Source: JAGGTJ01 sp964457545 (GTDB lineage Bacteria; Desulfobacterota; DSM-4660; Desulfatiglandales; Desulfatiglandaceae). From it: a stretch of 64,000 nucleotides of DNA. The stretch spans positions 33,356 to 97,355 of the forward strand of contig CAYWEN010000003.1 in NCBI GenBank assembly GCA_964457545.1. Reading direction: 5' to 3'. Position 1 is the first letter of the stretch, and each line of letters starts with the position of its first letter. Shown piece by piece: positions 26,137 to 35,034 of this stretch. The position numbers were made by a program, and so were the translations under genes. The notes beneath the pieces are model-generated. The model did not search any database. It was not told the DNA's origin and saw only the letters and a program-made list of their open reading frames with translations.

Positions 26137-27279
26137 ATGAACTTAAATGAAATTCTTGATATGTTGTATGGTGTTTTTTATACAACAGGCATATATCACT
26201 TTGACCCAAAACTTGTTGTAATGTGGGCAATTGCCTCTTTTTTTATATATCTGGCCATAGTGAAAAAATTTGAACCTCTTCTTCTTTTGCCAATTGGATT
26301 TGGCATACTTGTTGTCAACTTCCCTCTTGTTCCTCTTATGGGATATTCTCATGGACATCCCCAACTCTTAGAGGTCTTTTATCACTATGGTTTGAAGTGG
26401 GAAGTAATTCCATGTGTTATCTTTCTTGGCCTGGGAGCAATGACGGATTTTGCTCCCCTTATTGCCAACCCCAAGACATTGCTTGTGGGAGCCGGTGCAC
26501 AACTTGGTGTGTTTGTTACATTTACAGGTACCATCCTGGCCGGTTTTACCCTTAAAGAAGCCGCCTCTGTCGGCATAATTGGTGGAGCTGATGGTCCTAC
26601 TACCATATACCTTACACAGCATCTGGCTCCTCAGCTTTTGGGGGCCAATGCCCTGGCAGCTTATTCATATATGGCAATGGTGCCTCTTATTCAGTCTCCC
26701 ATCATGAGGATGATGACTACTGAGAAGGAAAGGAAAATTCGTATGCGCCAATTGCGTCCTGTGTCAAAACAGGAAAAGATATTGTTTCCGTTGGTGACCA
26801 CCGGTATTATTGCACTGCTTATACCATCTGTCATTCCCCTGATGGGTATGTTTATGCTTGGCAACCTCATGAAAGAAAGTGGTGTTGTTGGAAGACTTAC
26901 GGAAACGGCTCAGGGTTCTTTAATGAACATCGTGACTATCTTCCTCGGGGTTTCGGTGGGTGCGACCATGACTGCTGACAAGTTTTTAAGCTGGAAGCCG
27001 CTTTTTATATTCAGCCTTGGTTTGCTTGACTTTGCTGTCTGCACAGTAGGTGGAATATTGACTGTCAAGATAATGAACCTTTTTCTGAAAGAAAAGATAA
27101 ACCCCCTAATAGGATCAGCCGGAGTTTCTGCAGTACCAATGGCAGCTCGTGTCTCCCAGATAGAGGGCCTTAAGGCGGACAAGACAAACCATCTTCTTAT
27201 GCATGCTATGGGGCCTAATCTGGCCGGAGTTATAGGGTCGGCAGCAGCTGCTGGTATGTTTATTGCCATGTTCGATTAG
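26137..27279 (+). CDS. gcdB: Sodium-pumping decarboxylase beta subunit (glutaconyl-CoA decarboxylase type)
   Basis: Membrane carboxybiotin decarboxylase that couples release of CO2 to Na+ export. 380 aa from the ATG at 26137 (AAGGTG upstream). The frame is open 14 codons earlier. Around nine hydrophobic spans. GFGILVVNFPL, the strongly conserved GIIGGADGPTTIYL, SPIMRMMTTEKERKIRMRQL and the C-terminal SAVPMAARVSQ are OadB/GcdB/MmdB signatures. Biochemistry of aromatic-degrading sulfate reducers such as Desulfococcus multivorans uses non-decarboxylating glutaryl-CoA dehydrogenase plus a Na+-dependent glutaconyl-CoA decarboxylase. That, and the neighbouring aromatic genes, favours GcdB. The biotin and carboxytransferase subunits are not in the window. 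Confidence 0.88.
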   Translation: MNLNEILDMLYGVFYTTGIYHFDPKLVVMWAIASFFIYLAIVKKFEPLLLLPIGFGILVVNFPLVPLMGYSHGHPQLLEVFYHYGLKWEVIPCVIFLGLGAMTDFAPLIANPKTLLVGAGAQLGVFVTFTGTILAGFTLKEAASVGIIGGADGPTTIYLTQHLAPQLLGANALAAYSYMAMVPLIQSPIMRMMTTEKERKIRMRQLRPVSKQEKILFPLVTTGIIALLIPSVIPLMGMFMLGNLMKESGVVGRLTETAQGSLMNIVTIFLGVSVGATMTADKFLSWKPLFIFSLGLLDFAVCTVGGILTVKIMNLFLKEKINPLIGSAGVSAVPMAARVSQIEGLKADKTNHLLMHAMGPNLAGVIGSAAAAGMFIAMFD

Positions 27280-27284
27280 TTCTT

Positions 27285-27370
27285 GCCATACATCAATGTC
27301 CTTTTTGCACAATCCCGGTGTTAATTTACGGGATTTGTTGTGGAATTCTTGCATGTCTTCCTGTGCCCCA
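27285..27370. repeat. Partial copy of repeat family B
   Basis: CCTTTTTGCACAATCCCGGT and GGGATTTGTTGTGG align with CTTTTTGCGTAATCTTGGTG and GGATCCATTGTGG of the 40017 copy in the same order. Arms are weak or missing. It lies directly after the beta-subunit stop. Confidence 0.45.
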
Positions 27371-27460
27371 TGATCTTGCTCAAAAAGGGCTGCCTTTTGT
27401 AATTCTGGTGTTCTGCTGCAGGGCCATTTGCCTGACAAGCCGCTTCAGGAGTACTTACTG

Positions 27461-27934
27461 ATGAGAAAAATCATATTTGTTGTCTTTGTTTCTTTGCTTT
27501 TTTCACCATTTGATGCGTTATCAGTTGAACAGTTTCTTGGTCTTCCCGTTATTCCCGGTTCACATATCACATCAAAATCAGATATGAAGTTGGAGTTAAA
27601 AGTATCACTGCCACATGATACAGTATTAAGTTATTACAAAAAGGCCCTGTCCGGTCTTAAAGATGTCAAATTCCGTGAGTGGAATAATGCGACATACATA
27701 GAAGATGACAGTAATCGTCCATGGCATTCCATTACTATTTCAAAGGATAACAGGACTTCCAATACTTCTGTTGTAATTATGAAAGACAACTGGACCTGGA
27801 TAATAGGAACACTCATTCTCAGATTTATAGGTGTTTTTGTTGTACTGCTTCTGTTATATGTGGGAATGACTGTATCCGGGAAGATTATCGACAGGTTTGT
27901 CAGAAAGATGGACTCAAAAAAAGCGGCAGGATAG
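27461..27934 (+). CDS. Small exported membrane-anchored protein, possible decarboxylase accessory subunit
   Basis: 157 aa from the ATG at 27461, which has GGAG eight bases upstream. The N-terminus MRKIIFVVFVSLLFSPFDAL is a signal peptide. A periplasmic domain of about 95 residues of unknown fold follows, then one membrane helix (WIIGTLILRFIGVFVVLLLL) and a basic tail, so the C-terminus is cytoplasmic. The helix and following GMTVSGKIIDRFV faintly recall the small gamma/delta subunits of sodium-pumping decarboxylases, and it follows the beta subunit. That link is inference. I do not recognise the periplasmic domain. Confidence 0.6.
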   Translation: MRKIIFVVFVSLLFSPFDALSVEQFLGLPVIPGSHITSKSDMKLELKVSLPHDTVLSYYKKALSGLKDVKFREWNNATYIEDDSNRPWHSITISKDNRTSNTSVVIMKDNWTWIIGTLILRFIGVFVVLLLLYVGMTVSGKIIDRFVRKMDSKKAAG

Positions 27935-28086
27935 ACTGGAATATATTTCTGTGCACTATAGTTATCTGCATGTTTGTAGCGGTTGCAGGATTTTTATTGC
28001 CACTGTCTTGCAGCGGGTTCTCCATTCCGGAAATTTAACATGTAATATCAAGGAAAACAGGGAATTACGGTGGTGGGAGTGTTTTG

Positions 28087-29208
28087 ATGAACGGCGAGGT
28101 TACTGAGGTTCAGACAAAAAATGACCTGAAGGCGTTTATAGAGCTTCCTTATAGCATTTATAACAAGACATTCAGGAATTGGGTTCCTCCACTGTATGTT
28201 GATATAAAAGAAAGACTTAACAGAAAAAAGTATCCCTTTTTTGAATACAGTGATTCTGTGTTTTTTATTTATAAAGAACAGAACAGGGTGCTTGGGAGAA
28301 TAACAGCATCTGTAAATCACAGATATAATGACTATTTTAATGAGCAGACCGGTTTTTTTGGCTTTTTTGAATCGGTTGACAGACAAGATGTGGCTGACAG
28401 CCTTTTTGCAAAGGCGGCAGACTGGCTTAAAACCAACAATATGAACAGGATGATAGGTCCCTTTAATTTCTCAACCAATGAAGAAGGAGGGTTGCTGATA
28501 AAGGGGTTTGACAGGCCACCAATGATAATGATGACTTATAACCCCGAATATTATATCTGCTTGTATGAAGGCTTTGGCCTTGAAAAAATAAAGGAATTAT
28601 GGGCCTGGTATATGGACAGACACCGTTTGAATCTGTCTGAGAAGATGTTGCGGCTTGTCAGTCATATTGAAAACAGGCCTGACATTACATTCAGAACACT
28701 CAACATGAAAAGACTCGGTGATGATGTTTTAAAGATAAAAGATATTTACAATGAGGCATGGAGAAAAAACTGGGGTTTTGTGCCTTATACTGACGCCGAA
28801 ATAGAACAGCTTGCAAAATCTCTCAAGATGATCGTTGATCCTTCATTGGTAATTATTGCAGAGGTGAATGGTGAACCTGCCGGTTTTGTTATAGGATTAC
28901 CGGACATTAATGAATTAACGATTGATTTCAGGGGCAGGCTTTTTCCTTTCGGGATATTTAAGTTGCTTTTTGGCCTAAAAAAGATAAAACAGATGCGTGT
29001 TGTAACCTTGGGAGTCAAAGAAAAGTTCAGACGAAAAGGTATTGATGCGGTATTATACTGCAAATTAACCAGGAATGCCTTAGAGAAAGGCATGTTGGGG
29101 AGTGAAATGTCGTGGATACTTGATGATAACTATTCCATGAATAATATTTTGAAGAACCTTAATGCAATAAAATACAAGAAATACGGCATATATGGTATGG
29201 CACTGTAG
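28087..29208 (+). CDS. GNAT-superfamily N-acyltransferase-like protein (YghO-like)
   Basis: 373 aa from the ATG at 28087, preceded by GGGAG. Opening VQTKNDLKAFIELPYSIYNK then WVPPLYVDIKERL is typical of the YghO-like family of uncharacterised GNAT-fold proteins. The middle part AGFVIGLPDINE ... MRVVTLGVKEKFRRKGIDAV resembles the acetyl-CoA-binding strand and loop (V-K-x-x-x-R-x-x-G-I). The substrate is unknown. No signal peptide. Convergent with the ligase gene at 29340. Confidence 0.72.
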   Translation: MNGEVTEVQTKNDLKAFIELPYSIYNKTFRNWVPPLYVDIKERLNRKKYPFFEYSDSVFFIYKEQNRVLGRITASVNHRYNDYFNEQTGFFGFFESVDRQDVADSLFAKAADWLKTNNMNRMIGPFNFSTNEEGGLLIKGFDRPPMIMMTYNPEYYICLYEGFGLEKIKELWAWYMDRHRLNLSEKMLRLVSHIENRPDITFRTLNMKRLGDDVLKIKDIYNEAWRKNWGFVPYTDAEIEQLAKSLKMIVDPSLVIIAEVNGEPAGFVIGLPDINELTIDFRGRLFPFGIFKLLFGLKKIKQMRVVTLGVKEKFRRKGIDAVLYCKLTRNALEKGMLGSEMSWILDDNYSMNNILKNLNAIKYKKYGIYGMAL

Positions 29209-29339
29209 ATATATACAGCACAGGGCCATAAAACTCGTAAGCCATTACCCCTTGCACTGTCTTTACATCCATAAAAGACGTTTGCAATATGTCCTGTTTT
29301 TAAAGGCCTTGATTTTTGCTGGGCTCAATGCCCAAATAT

Positions 29340-30719
29340 CTATTTCAGCATTGATTGAATCTTTTCCCAATCATTTTTGCCTGTGTCTGTCAGGGGGATG
29401 CGTTTGACAGTTTTTATTTTTCTGGGAACAGCGTAAGATGGAAGTTTTTTTAACAAAAGCCGTCTTATCTGTCGTGCGTCAAGATCAGATTCAACAAGTG
29501 CCTCTATAGAGTTGTCCCGCCCGCCTGCTCTGACAGGTTTATAAATTACAACGGCATTGTTTACCAATGGAATGCCTGTCAGGATCTCTCTGATTTCTTC
29601 AATATCTGTTCTCTTTCCGCCAACCTTGACAATACCATCTTTTCTGCCAAGAAGAACAAAGCCTTTGGGACCATAATGTTCAGCCCGATCTCCAGGCATA
29701 AAAAAACCGTCCCCGTCTTTTTTAAGTTCATTGGATACAAGTTCAGAACGTACATACAGGATTCCCTCTACAATCTTCCAATCTACAATAGAAAGGGGGC
29801 TGAAGGATTTTTCTCCTTTTGCTGCACATCTCGTGGCTATACCTCCGGTCTCTGTGGAACCATATATCTCAACAATTGCAATACCGGTTTGTTTGAAAAA
29901 CATCTTTGCATCTTCTGCAGAAAGCCTGGCTCCGGAAGACAGGGCCAGGCGCAATTTGATAGAACAGGGATATGACTGGATCAATGCCCGATAGTGTATG
30001 GGAATGCTGATCAATATGCTTGCCGTACAGGAATTGATTGCAGCTATTATTTCGTTAGGAAAAACAGGAGTACCGGGAAAAAGGCTTGCAGACGAAATAA
30101 ATGGAATGATAATGGAATGCAAAAGTCCGTAAATATGGTAAGGAGGAGCTGTTGCAACAAAAATATCATTGTCTCTTATCCGGTGTTTTTCTGCAAAATA
30201 TATGGCCTCTGTCAATATGTTTAAAGGGGTTTTTGACCATGTCTTTGGTTTTCCTGTAGAGCCGCCGGTAAACAGTACCAGCCATTGTTCATCAGGCAAA
30301 AGAGATTGTTGGTGCATAATAAATGTTTCTTTGCCAGGAGACGGAATAATCCTGCTAACACCATGGGGCAGATTAATATTATTGTCACATATTGCTGTTT
30401 TGAACTTGATATGTTTGTATGCATCATTGATTGCTGCATTTGAACATGCGTATGGTATAATCAGAGGATGCCCGGAGGCGAGTGAGGCAACCAGGGCCGA
30501 GGCGATCAGATTTTTGTCTGCTGTGCATAAACATAAGGCATCTTTTCTGTTATACGCAGACAAAAAACAGGTTATTTCTGCTGCCATACTGTAAATCTGT
30601 TGATAGCTGTATTGTGACAGGGTAAATTCTTTTTCAGAAATGTTTGTAAAAGAAACAATTTTTTGTATTAAGTTGTATACTGTCTTATATGTATCCTGAT
30701 ATTTTTGTTTCATATTCAT
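29340..30719 (-). CDS. AMP-forming acyl/aryl adenylating ligase
   Basis: 459 aa member of the ANL adenylate-forming family. ATP-binding P-loop LFTGGSTGKPKTWSK, motif IYGSTETGGIATR, MPGDRAEHYGPKGF (hinge Asp), KVGGKRTDIEEI and the C-terminal catalytic Lys in PLTDTGKNDW are all present, so it should be active. It is shorter than fatty acyl-CoA ligases and closest in feel to the stand-alone ligases of aryl-polyene-type clusters (ApeH-like), a point to test. The N-terminal 60 residues are divergent. Alone on the minus strand between unrelated genes. Confidence 0.78.
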   Translation of the reverse strand: MNMKQKYQDTYKTVYNLIQKIVSFTNISEKEFTLSQYSYQQIYSMAAEITCFLSAYNRKDALCLCTADKNLIASALVASLASGHPLIIPYACSNAAINDAYKHIKFKTAICDNNINLPHGVSRIIPSPGKETFIMHQQSLLPDEQWLVLFTGGSTGKPKTWSKTPLNILTEAIYFAEKHRIRDNDIFVATAPPYHIYGLLHSIIIPFISSASLFPGTPVFPNEIIAAINSCTASILISIPIHYRALIQSYPCSIKLRLALSSGARLSAEDAKMFFKQTGIAIVEIYGSTETGGIATRCAAKGEKSFSPLSIVDWKIVEGILYVRSELVSNELKKDGDGFFMPGDRAEHYGPKGFVLLGRKDGIVKVGGKRTDIEEIREILTGIPLVNNAVVIYKPVRAGGRDNSIEALVESDLDARQIRRLLLKKLPSYAVPRKIKTVKRIPLTDTGKNDWEKIQSMLK

Positions 30720-30775
30720 ATATTGTTCTGGCAGATAAACGTCTATACGTTTAAGACTGGTTTTACAACATTTCA

Positions 30776-30902
30776 GTATCAGCTCAATAACAGGGGGATA
30801 ACAGCGGACGTACCACCGGGGCAGAAGGATTTTTCTTTTGCTCCGGGTCTCCCGGCAGTAGCGTCAGAAAAACCCTCCTGCCCCTATTTATTGAGCTGTT
30901 AC
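30776..30902 (+). mobile_element. MITE-like element family A, copy 2
   Basis: Best preserved copy: GTATCAGCTCAATAA (30776-30790) against TTATTGAGCTGTTAC (30888-30902), 14 of 15 terminal bases inverted. The inner stem GGGGCAGAAGGATTTTTC pairs with GAAAAACCCTCCTGCCCC. A TA dinucleotide is next to the core at each end. It lies between the divergent ligase and SPASM genes. The rest of 30720-31293 shows no gene apart from a family B right-arm fragment near 31220. Confidence 0.8.
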
Positions 30903-31293
30903 ACATTTAACTCAACTTACGGTTTTCAAGTGTCTGAAAAACAGCACAGGCATATCTGTGTATTCAATCTGTTACGCATTTGACAGGCTTGTAAACTGCT
31001 ATGATCCGGTAGGATTTTTCAAGAAATTTTTACAGCATGTTTGGCCTTGTTCAAGATCAGGGTATGCGAAAATTTTAACTTCAGGAATATCCAGGATTGA
31101 ATCAGCACGGCTGGATAAAGATGTCCTCAGCCCCCTTCCCATACATAAAAAAGCAGGGCTTGTATTTTTTTCAATCCCCGGGGCTTGTGTTTTCACGATA
31201 AACATTGACCGTAACAACGCAGCCAACATAGCTGTTTATGGATGAAAATTAATCACGTTAAACAAATAACATCATAGGGGAACAAATATCAAT

Positions 31294-32328
31294 ATGAAAG
31301 ATTGTTTCTTTAATCCCATAGGCTTCTCAGCAGAAGAGATTCAGAATGCAGTAGAAAACAATCACCTTTTGTCCCTTGAAATAGAGATGAGCCTGGTTTG
31401 CAATTTTCGTTGTCCGTACTGTTATGTCCCTGGTAAGTCCTGTGTTGAACATGAACTGAAACGGGATGAAATTATAGATACTGTTATACAGGCAAAGGCA
31501 CTGGGCGCAAAGAGAATTATAATACTGGGCGGAGAACCCTCTATTTATCCGGATGTGATAGAAATTATAAGCTCGGTAAGGGATATTGGACTCGAAGTGG
31601 AGATGTTTACAAACGGTTCTGGTATTGATAGGAGTTTTGCTGAAAACTTGCATAAACTTCAGGTCAGGGTAGTTCTTAAAATGAACACCTTTGATAAAGA
31701 GCTTCAGGACAGATTAGCAGGGAAAAAAGGGGCATACGAAATTATTCACCGTGCATTATCCAACCTGCAGGAGGCAGGGTATCCGTCCTCTGATGCCTTC
31801 CTTGGTGTAAGCAGTATAATATGCAGACAAAATATAAACGAGCTTCCTGGAATATGGAGGTGGTTACGAGACAGACAAATCGTACCATATTTTGAGATGA
31901 TAACCCCTCAGGCCAATGCTAAAAACAATGAATGGCTGTTTCCTGACCCCGAAGATGTCCATAACCTGTTTGTTAAAATAGCAGAAATAGATCGTGTACA
32001 GTATGGTAATATCTGGAGTATACAACCACCTATTATTGGAAACAGATGCATGAGACACAAGTTTTCCTGCCTTGTTACATCTACAGGAACTGTATTCCCA
32101 TGTGTAGGGCTAACCATTCCCATAGGTAATGTGCGTGAACAGCGATTGGCTGATATAATAGCAAACAGCGAGGTGTTGGATAATTTGAAAAATCATACAA
32201 AAACTATAAAAGGCAATTGCAGAACATGCGACAAGGCTGAAACCTGTTATGGATGCCGGGGTGCAGCCTATCAGCTTACAGGAGATTATCTTGCATCAGA
32301 TCCCTTGTGCTGGAAAAATAGAATATAG
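31294..32328 (+). CDS. Radical SAM protein with SPASM-like C-terminus
   Basis: 344 aa. Radical SAM cluster motif CNFRCPYCYV near residues 36-44, glycine-rich SAM strand IIILGGEPSIYPDV, then a TIM-barrel half. The C-terminal part has a SPASM-type cysteine series (RCMRHKFSC, TVFPCVGL, GNCRTCDKAETCYGCRG, DPLCW) for one or two auxiliary [4Fe-4S] clusters. Such enzymes modify ribosomal peptides, activate sulfatases or build cofactors. No obvious precursor peptide is seen on either side, so the substrate is open. Stands alone, preceded by AGGGGAAC. Confidence 0.82.
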   Translation: MKDCFFNPIGFSAEEIQNAVENNHLLSLEIEMSLVCNFRCPYCYVPGKSCVEHELKRDEIIDTVIQAKALGAKRIIILGGEPSIYPDVIEIISSVRDIGLEVEMFTNGSGIDRSFAENLHKLQVRVVLKMNTFDKELQDRLAGKKGAYEIIHRALSNLQEAGYPSSDAFLGVSSIICRQNINELPGIWRWLRDRQIVPYFEMITPQANAKNNEWLFPDPEDVHNLFVKIAEIDRVQYGNIWSIQPPIIGNRCMRHKFSCLVTSTGTVFPCVGLTIPIGNVREQRLADIIANSEVLDNLKNHTKTIKGNCRTCDKAETCYGCRGAAYQLTGDYLASDPLCWKNRI

Positions 32329-32943
32329 GTTTTTGATGTAAGCACAGATATGTCCATATTTGTGGCATGCCCCATGATCTCCTGAATGCAGTAATAACGG
32401 TTTGATACTGCATATGTTGGTCTGCTGGGGCATATCTGGAACGTGTTGCCTTTGTCTCAATGATCCCTTGATTCCCATTTCTGCCTGATTTTGTTAAAAA
32501 ACATGTCCGGACACTAATCCCTGCAATATGTTTTTGTGGTTAAAATCTTTGCATGTCCTGGTGTTGCACAAGCTGCCTCGTTTATATTGAAACACTCTGA
32601 ATCTCCTTGCGGCTTTAAGGTGTAAGGGCTATAATTACCATGTATCAGTGAATTTTTTCCTTGATTTTCTCGTGGCTGTGAAAATCAGGCTGCTGTATTG
32701 TTTTTTACCGCCGTGTCCCTATGCACAAAGGCAGTTTTTCCCTTCCTTGATTGTATATATCCTGCATATTCGATAAGGGTGCAAAACTCTCCGGTAGTTT
32801 CTGACAATGTTTCATATGTTGTTGTACGAAACACAGCAGATTTTCCGTCTTTAGGAGAAGGTTGCAGAGGTTTGATTCATGGTATGATTTTCCCCTGCTG
32901 TTTTTTAATGAAAGTATGACTCATTTTTGTATGGAGACCTCAA
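32329..32943. other. 615 bp gap before the OYE-type reductase gene
   Basis: No gene, terminator or clear repeat recognised. Short frames here lack RBS and resemble no family. Confidence 0.3.
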
Positions 32944-34857
32944 ATGAAACATCTTTTTTCGCCCTATCGTATCAAAGGTCACACACTGAAAAACAGAATT
33001 GTTATGCCTGCATTGGCATCATTCCTCTTTGACGAGGATGGATCTGTGACAGATAAAGCAATAGATCATTACAGGTTAAGGGCCAGTGCAGGACTATCCA
33101 TGCTTATTGTCGAGGCAGCCAGTGTTGCTCCTGAGGGTATTGTTTCTCCGCACCAGGCGAGGATATTCGATGATCGATTCGTAGGAGATCTGTCCAAAAT
33201 AGCGGATGTAATAAAATCTGAAGGTGTAGTGGCCGGTATTCAGCTTCACCATAGCGGCAGACAGACGTCTCCCAGGGTTATTAGGCGCAACCCTGTTGCT
33301 CCTTCTCCGCTTCCATGTCCTACAATAAAAAGTGAAGTGGACCCCTTAAGCATTGAGGAAATCAAACAGATTGTTCTCAAATTCGGAGATGCTGCTGAAA
33401 GGGCAGTACGGGCAGGATTTGACCTCATAGAAATCCATGGGGCGCATGGTTATCTGATCAATCAGTTCTTGTCCAGGTTTTCCAATATAAGAGAGGATGA
33501 ATATGGCGGAAATCTTGAGGGCAGAACACGTTTTGCAAAGGAGGTGGTACAGGAGGTACGTAAAAGGGTTGGAAACGAAATCCCTATCTCTTTCAAAATC
33601 AGTGTGCAGGAGTTTGTCCCCAATGGCATTGATGTCAGTGAAGGAATCGAGATATTAAAGATACTTGTTGATACAGGAATAGATATTGTTCAGGTTTCAG
33701 CAGGCAATGATGCAACACCTGAATGGATCTGCCAGCCTATGTATATGAAAAAGGCCTGTCTTGCAGAATCTGCTTTTAAGATCAAACAGGCCGTTGATAT
33801 TACAGTTATGACTGTTGGTCGTATCAATGACCCTGTTATTGCTGAAGATATTATTGCCTCTGGAAAGGCCGATCTTGTATGTATAGGCAGGGGAATACTT
33901 GCAGATCCTGAAATGCCGAAGAAGGCCAAAGAGGGACGTTTGAATGAAATCAGAAAATGTATTGCCTGCAATACGTGCATGGAGTCCATATTCCGTTCCG
34001 GACGGATTGAATGTATGGTAAATCCTGAATTGGGAAGGGAAAAGGAGGTTCCTGTACATTCTGCAAGTTCCTCCAAAAAGATTATGGTAGTGGGTGGTGG
34101 TCCTGCAGGTCTTAATGTGTCATGGGTTGCGGCTAAGAGGGGGCATCATGTAACCTTGTTCGAAAGAAAAAATGTATTGGGGGGGCAGTTTGCAATCGGA
34201 GCTATGTCTGTATACAAGAGGGAGATTAACGGTCTGATTGAATTTCACAAGAGACAGGTTGACCGGCATGGGGTGGAATGCCGTCTGAATCATAATATTA
34301 CCCTTAATGATGTACTCAAGGAAAAACCGGATGTGGTAGTATTGGCAACAGGATCAAGGCCTGTTTTTCCTCCTGTTACTGGCATTGATGGCAGGATTGT
34401 TACTGTTGCGTTGGATGTGCTTGCAGATGGCAGCCCCGAAAGATTTTCTACTGTGGTAGTGGGAGGTGGATCTACAGGCTGCGAAACGGCATTATATCTT
34501 GCAGAGGCGGGCTGTCCTGTAACAATAGTGGAAGAGATGCCAAAGTTGGCTGCAACACTGGAAAGCATTACAAGAAAGGTCCTGATAGGCAAGCTCAGGG
34601 AATGTGGAATAGACATCAAAACAGGATGCAAGCTAACGGAGATAAAAGAAGACGGTGTGTTGTTAAGGTTTGAAAATGATGTCTTTTTTATTGAGGCACA
34701 ACGTGTTGTTATGGCAACAGGTAATGTCCCCAATACTGAACTTTATGATCAGATTAAAGATATCGGCCTGGAAGTTCATCGTATTGGGGATTGTCTTAAG
34801 GTCAGAAATGCCAAGGATGCTATATACGAGGGGCATGTCCTGGGTATAACTGTGTAG
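32944..34857 (+). CDS. Old-yellow-enzyme-type NAD(P)H:flavin oxidoreductase (2,4-dienoyl-CoA reductase-like)
   Basis: 637 aa, three-part architecture. The N-terminal FMN TIM barrel (1-330) carries GIQLHHSGRQ and IEIHGAHGYLINQFLS. An iron-sulfur motif CIACNTCMESIFRSGRIEC gives C-x2-C-x3-C and a distant Cys. The C-terminal FAD/NAD domain has GGGPAGLNVSWVAAKRGHHV and VVVGGGSTGCETALYLAEAG. This matches bacterial FadH-like dienoyl-CoA reductases and related enoate reductases that reduce unsaturated acyl or ring substrates. RBS GGAG precedes the ATG. Stands alone. Substrate not determinable. Confidence 0.87.
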   Translation: MKHLFSPYRIKGHTLKNRIVMPALASFLFDEDGSVTDKAIDHYRLRASAGLSMLIVEAASVAPEGIVSPHQARIFDDRFVGDLSKIADVIKSEGVVAGIQLHHSGRQTSPRVIRRNPVAPSPLPCPTIKSEVDPLSIEEIKQIVLKFGDAAERAVRAGFDLIEIHGAHGYLINQFLSRFSNIREDEYGGNLEGRTRFAKEVVQEVRKRVGNEIPISFKISVQEFVPNGIDVSEGIEILKILVDTGIDIVQVSAGNDATPEWICQPMYMKKACLAESAFKIKQAVDITVMTVGRINDPVIAEDIIASGKADLVCIGRGILADPEMPKKAKEGRLNEIRKCIACNTCMESIFRSGRIECMVNPELGREKEVPVHSASSSKKIMVVGGGPAGLNVSWVAAKRGHHVTLFERKNVLGGQFAIGAMSVYKREINGLIEFHKRQVDRHGVECRLNHNITLNDVLKEKPDVVVLATGSRPVFPPVTGIDGRIVTVALDVLADGSPERFSTVVVGGGSTGCETALYLAEAGCPVTIVEEMPKLAATLESITRKVLIGKLRECGIDIKTGCKLTEIKEDGVLLRFENDVFFIEAQRVVMATGNVPNTELYDQIKDIGLEVHRIGDCLKVRNAKDAIYEGHVLGITV

Positions 34858-35034
34858 TTATTCATCCTGTCCGGTTACAGCCCTGTTTATGGGGCAGGTA
34901 TCAGGTCTTACGCGGTACAAGGTCAATTACATGTGTTGGATGATATACACCCATTTGAATGAGACTACCATATCCTGTCTTTTCAGAAACAGATTACAGG
35001 TCCATGTAAGCAACAGGGATAACGGGAAGCATAC

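Noticed and set aside
30958..31245. 95-codon frame upstream of the SPASM radical SAM gene as possible precursor peptide
   Set aside because: No RBS, no leader/core pattern, and its end runs into a family B repeat arm. Not supported as a peptide substrate.
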